DNA of 64,000 nt, from assembly GCF_014196525.1 (NCBI RefSeq), contig NZ_JACIDX010000003.1:248001-312000 (forward strand). Reading direction: 5' to 3'. The translations under genes and the position numbers were made by a program. Origin of the DNA: Novosphingobium sediminicola. Its GTDB lineage: Bacteria > Pseudomonadota > Alphaproteobacteria > Sphingomonadales > Sphingomonadaceae. Below, piece after piece: positions 61,525 through 64,000 of this stretch. How positions within the stretch are numbered: position 1 is the first letter of the stretch; each line of letters opens with the position of its first letter. The notes below the pieces were generated by a model. It made no database searches, was not told the DNA's origin, and saw nothing but the letters and a program-made list of their open reading frames with translations.

Positions 61525-62880
61525 TTAGGCCGCCGCGCCCCGGCGTGCGGCGGCCATTTTCCCCTCGTCCAGATCGTAGAGATAGAGAAATACCCCGTTC
61601 ACCACGAACATCGCCGCCGGGATCACCGCATAGCCCATGGTCAGCGCAAAGATCGCGCTGTCGGGCTGCGTCACCAGCTTGCCGCCCATGGTGGGGATAT
61701 AATGGGCCGCGCGCAGGAATATGCCCAGCACCGCCACGCCCAGCGCAAAGCTGGCCTTTTCCAGCACGGCGGCGGTGGAGGAGAGCAGCCCCTCGCGCCC
61801 CATGCCGGTGATCGCCCGGTCATAGACCATCGTGTCGCCCAGCATCGAGATCGACATCAGGATCAGCGCGCCTGAGCCAAAGCCCGAGGTGATGCCGCGC
61901 ACAATCAGTTCGGCATTGCCCGGCGCATGGGGCGCGGCCAGCCAGCTCAAAGCCGTGGCGCAAAAGATGAAGACGCCGATAAGATAGGTGCCGCGCTTGC
62001 CGATCTTCTTGCCGCTCCACACCCAGAGCGGCATCGAGAGCGCGGTGACAATATTCTGCACCGAGGTCAGCAGGATCTGTCCGCCATAGCCCACGCCCAG
62101 CACGTTGAGCAGGAAAAGCAGCCCGCAAGACCCGATGCTGGCAAAGGCGAGGAATTGAAACACCTTGGCGCCCAGCAAGAGCATATAGGGCCGGTTGCGC
62201 CCCATCAGCGCGATCTGGCGGGGCAGGGAAAGGGGCGGCGGGGCGTCGGCATGGGCCTCCTCGGCATGGGTGGCGGGGACCGAGAGCACCGTGGCCGTCA
62301 TCGCGCCAAAGATGACCAGCGCCATCACCAGCCCCATCGTGGCATAGGCCGGGCCGCCCGCGCCGCCCGCCTTGATGATCGCCGCCGTGCCCGCCGTGGC
62401 CAGCATTTGCCCGATCGAGACAAACACCGTGCGGAAGGAGAGCAGGCGGGTTCTTTCGGCAAACCCTTCCGTCAATTCGGCGGGCAGCGCCATATAGGGC
62501 ACGGCAAACAGCGAATAGGCGGTGGAATAGATCACCTGCGCCGCGATCATATAGGCGATCAGCGCGCCTTGCCCCAGCGCGGGCGGGGCAAACAGCATCA
62601 GGAACGAGGCCGCCGACAGAAATGCCCCCGCCAGCATGAACGGGCGGCGGCGGCCCCATTTGCTGCGGCTTTTATCGCTCATCGAACCGATGATCATATC
62701 GACCACCGCATCATAGAGCTTGGCCCCCATCATCAGATAGCCCGCGATTTCGGGCGATTGGCCCAGAACCGTGGTCATGAAGGCGGGGTAATAGGCGGTG
62801 ACCGCATTGAGCATGATCGACACGCCCACCGTGCCGATGCCAAAGCCAAGGCAGGTTTTCATGGGAAGGCGCGCGCTCAT
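61525..62880 (-). CDS. MFS transporter, GPH type
   Basis: A 451-residue GPH-family symporter. Its GAKLYDAVVDMIIGSMSDKSRSKWGRRRPF loop (split over 30 residues) is the MelB-like D-x-x-x-D...W-G-R-R-R-P-F signature, more classical than in the carrier at 15465. It imports a glycoside-like or other polar substrate with a cation. It is the second gene of a unit with the GTHTG protein: its ATG overlaps that stop by 4 bases. A stem-loop overlaps its 3' end. Confidence 0.92.
   Translation of the reverse strand: MSARLPMKTCLGFGIGTVGVSIMLNAVTAYYPAFMTTVLGQSPEIAGYLMMGAKLYDAVVDMIIGSMSDKSRSKWGRRRPFMLAGAFLSAASFLMLFAPPALGQGALIAYMIAAQVIYSTAYSLFAVPYMALPAELTEGFAERTRLLSFRTVFVSIGQMLATAGTAAIIKAGGAGGPAYATMGLVMALVIFGAMTATVLSVPATHAEEAHADAPPPLSLPRQIALMGRNRPYMLLLGAKVFQFLAFASIGSCGLLFLLNVLGVGYGGQILLTSVQNIVTALSMPLWVWSGKKIGKRGTYLIGVFIFCATALSWLAAPHAPGNAELIVRGITSGFGSGALILMSISMLGDTMVYDRAITGMGREGLLSSTAAVLEKASFALGVAVLGIFLRAAHYIPTMGGKLVTQPDSAIFALTMGYAVIPAAMFVVNGVFLYLYDLDEGKMAAARRGAAA
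61528..61560 (+). terminator. stem-loop terminator of the esterase gene
   Basis: A 9-bp stem GGCCGCCGC / GCGGCGGCC (10-nt loop) followed by ATTTT, lying inside the last codons of the convergent MFS gene. Confidence 0.7.
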
Positions 62881-63746
62881 GCTTCTGCTCCCTTCAGAAA
62901 GGCAAGGATTGCGGCGGCTTTGGCCGCGTCTCCGGGGGGCAGGGCGGCGGCGCGGCCATCGGGCAATATCTCCAGCGCGCGCGCCACCGAAGCGTTAAGC
63001 AGCGCCAGTTCGGTTTCCGGCTTGAGCAAGAGCGTGGGCGCGGCGACCGATGCCATCCGGTCAAAGGCGCGATATTGAAACGCCGCGATATAGGGCAGCG
63101 AATAGGTGTCCCATGATTTGAGCACGTCCAGCGTGATGCGGTGCAGGATGTCGGGCGGGGGCATGGGCACGGACAGGCGATGGCCTGCGTCCTGCATGAA
63201 ATGGGGAAAGAACAGCGCCTGATCGCGGCAGAAGTTGAAGGCCCAGATCAGATGGCGGCCATAGGCGTCGGGTTCAACGCGCGGCGCGTAATGTTCGATC
63301 ACCGCCTCGCGCAATTCGTCACCATATTCGGTGATGCCGTCCAGCACCACGCGGCGCACCCGTTCGGGATGGGCCGCCGCCATTTCGCAGGCGATGCGCG
63401 CGCCGGTATGGGTGCCGTAGACATCGACTTTGTCGATGCCCAGCGCATCCATCATCCGCACCATCGACCCGGCGAAATAGGCGATATCGGGATGGTCGGA
63501 CGCGGGGGCGGCGCTGTCGCCGTTGCCCAGCGTGTCGGGGGCCAGGATCGGCCCCTCATGCCCCGCCGCGCGCAGCGCCCGCATCAAAGGCTGGCTGAAC
63601 CACCCCGAGGCGGGCGAGGCATGGAGCAGCAGCAGCGGCGTGCCGCTCCCCTCCATCCGGCGCAGGTGGATCTGTCCTTCATCGATGGTGACGAAGGCTC
63701 TGGTGATAATGGGGGGGGTGATGACGGGGGGATCGATCAGGCTCAT
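62877..63746 (-). CDS. alpha/beta-hydrolase-fold protein with GTHTG in place of GxSxG
   Basis: A 289-residue hydrolase-fold protein. It has EGQIHLRRM, LLLLHASPASGWF and APDTLGNGDSAAP in the usual places but GTHTG at the nucleophile elbow (His113 in the Ser position). The C-terminal part (LPPGDAAKAAAIL) lacks a catalytic His. It is the third GxHTG protein in the window; like the others it is tied to an MFS gene, here by a 4-base overlap. ATG 63746 gives an N-terminus like its relatives. Confidence 0.77.
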   Translation of the reverse strand: MSLIDPPVITPPIITRAFVTIDEGQIHLRRMEGSGTPLLLLHASPASGWFSQPLMRALRAAGHEGPILAPDTLGNGDSAAPASDHPDIAYFAGSMVRMMDALGIDKVDVYGTHTGARIACEMAAAHPERVRRVVLDGITEYGDELREAVIEHYAPRVEPDAYGRHLIWAFNFCRDQALFFPHFMQDAGHRLSVPMPPPDILHRITLDVLKSWDTYSLPYIAAFQYRAFDRMASVAAPTLLLKPETELALLNASVARALEILPDGRAAALPPGDAAKAAAILAFLKGAEA

Positions 63747-63797
63747 GGACAGCGAAGCTAACCCGGCATGGCCTGCGCACTTGTCGCATCCTGACCT

Positions 63798-63814
63798 TAT
63801 CCAGCAGGCGGATA
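63798..63814. promoter_or_regulatory. regulon operator 17
   Basis: TATCCA-GCAGG-CGGATA, exactly central: 51 bp from the GTHTG start and 51 bp from the gene at 63866. Confidence 0.65.
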
Positions 63815-63865
63815 GAAGCCTTTTGTCTGAGGGCATAGCCGCTTTGGCATGGTCAATTTACGGGC

Positions 63866-64000
63866 ATGTTACAAAGCGACGCCTCCGATAATGTCCTGCT
63901 GGACGGGTTGAACGCCGCCGGGCCGATCAATCTGGCCGAGGCCTTTGCCGTGATGGAGCGCTGGGGGCTGGACGCGCTGGTCTGCGCCCAGCCGGTCAAT
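63866..64000 (+). CDS. N-terminus of a probable M24-family (creatinase/Xaa-Pro peptidase-like) protein, cut by the window edge
   Basis: Only the first 45 codons are present. The segment AVMERWGLDALVCAQPVN matches the opening strand of creatinase/prolidase N-domains (R-M-x4-G-L-D-A-L-x-x-x-x-P-x-N). The call is tentative because the catalytic domain lies outside. A creatinase or related C-N hydrolase would fit the hydantoinase and amidohydrolase genes. Operator 17 places it in the regulon, so the regulon continues to the right. Confidence 0.5.
   Translation, partial: MLQSDASDNVLLDGLNAAGPINLAEAFAVMERWGLDALVCAQPVN

Noticed and set aside
10290..63814. Reading the dyad family as a mobile or REP-type repeat
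   Set aside because: Copies vary in arms and spacer, occur once per transcription unit and are centred between divergent genes, which suits operators better than transposed repeats.
10241..64000. Genomic island with integration signals
   Set aside because: No tRNA, integrase, transposase or flanking direct repeat was seen at the left boundary; the right boundary is outside the window.

Overview
The window is high-GC DNA with the gene content of an alphaproteobacterial sphingomonad, probably Novosphingobium or a close relative. The signs are three TonB-dependent receptors, a YceI/cytochrome b561 cluster, Tat-exported DUF1838 proteins and a dense set of catabolic genes. The genus is an inference from gene content. 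No rRNA, tRNA, integrase, transposase, plasmid function or CRISPR array was seen.

Positions 1-10240 look like ordinary chromosome. In order they hold the end of a FUSC-type exporter gene, a YceI / cytochrome b561 / YceI / glutathionyl-hydroquinone reductase run (888-3574), a convergent TonB-dependent receptor, an RBBP9-type hydrolase, a ThuA-like protein, a GT2 glycosyltransferase, a 66-residue protein and an EamA exporter.

From 10290 to the right edge the window is one large catabolic region with a shared regulatory signature. Seventeen 17-bp dyads of the type TATCCG-N5-CGGATA (some degenerate) lie at gene junctions. Nearly every transcription unit from the MFS gene at 10331 to the truncated gene at 63866 has exactly one. 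Seven lie between divergent genes and most of these are close to central. The only transcription factor seen in the window is an IclR-family protein (51537-52331), and one of the two copies with perfect consensus arms lies just upstream of it. I infer a single IclR-type regulon of about 45 genes that extends past the right edge.

The region contains: uptake (two TonB-dependent receptors, five MFS carriers); redox enzymes (a VAO/PCMH-type FAD oxidase, cytochrome c, cytochrome b561, a FAD monooxygenase, a flavin amine oxidase, two aldehyde dehydrogenases, a zinc alcohol dehydrogenase, an SDR and a Gfo/Idh/MocA oxidoreductase); and C-N or ring-opening enzymes (hydantoinase/oxoprolinase A and B, an isochorismatase-type amidohydrolase, an AllA-like lyase, a PuuE-like deacetylase and the start of a probable M24-family protein). 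It also holds a LeuC/LeuD-type dehydratase and an isocitrate-lyase-superfamily C-C lyase, suited to hydrating and cleaving a substituted malate. Less expected are three DUF1838 proteins, two paralogous [120-residue protein + SAM methyltransferase] pairs, and three alpha/beta-hydrolase-fold proteins with GxHTG instead of GxSxG, each tied to an MFS gene. The substrate is not evident. A nitrogen-containing or amide/ureide-like compound that yields a branched dicarboxylate fits the gene set best, but this is a hypothesis.
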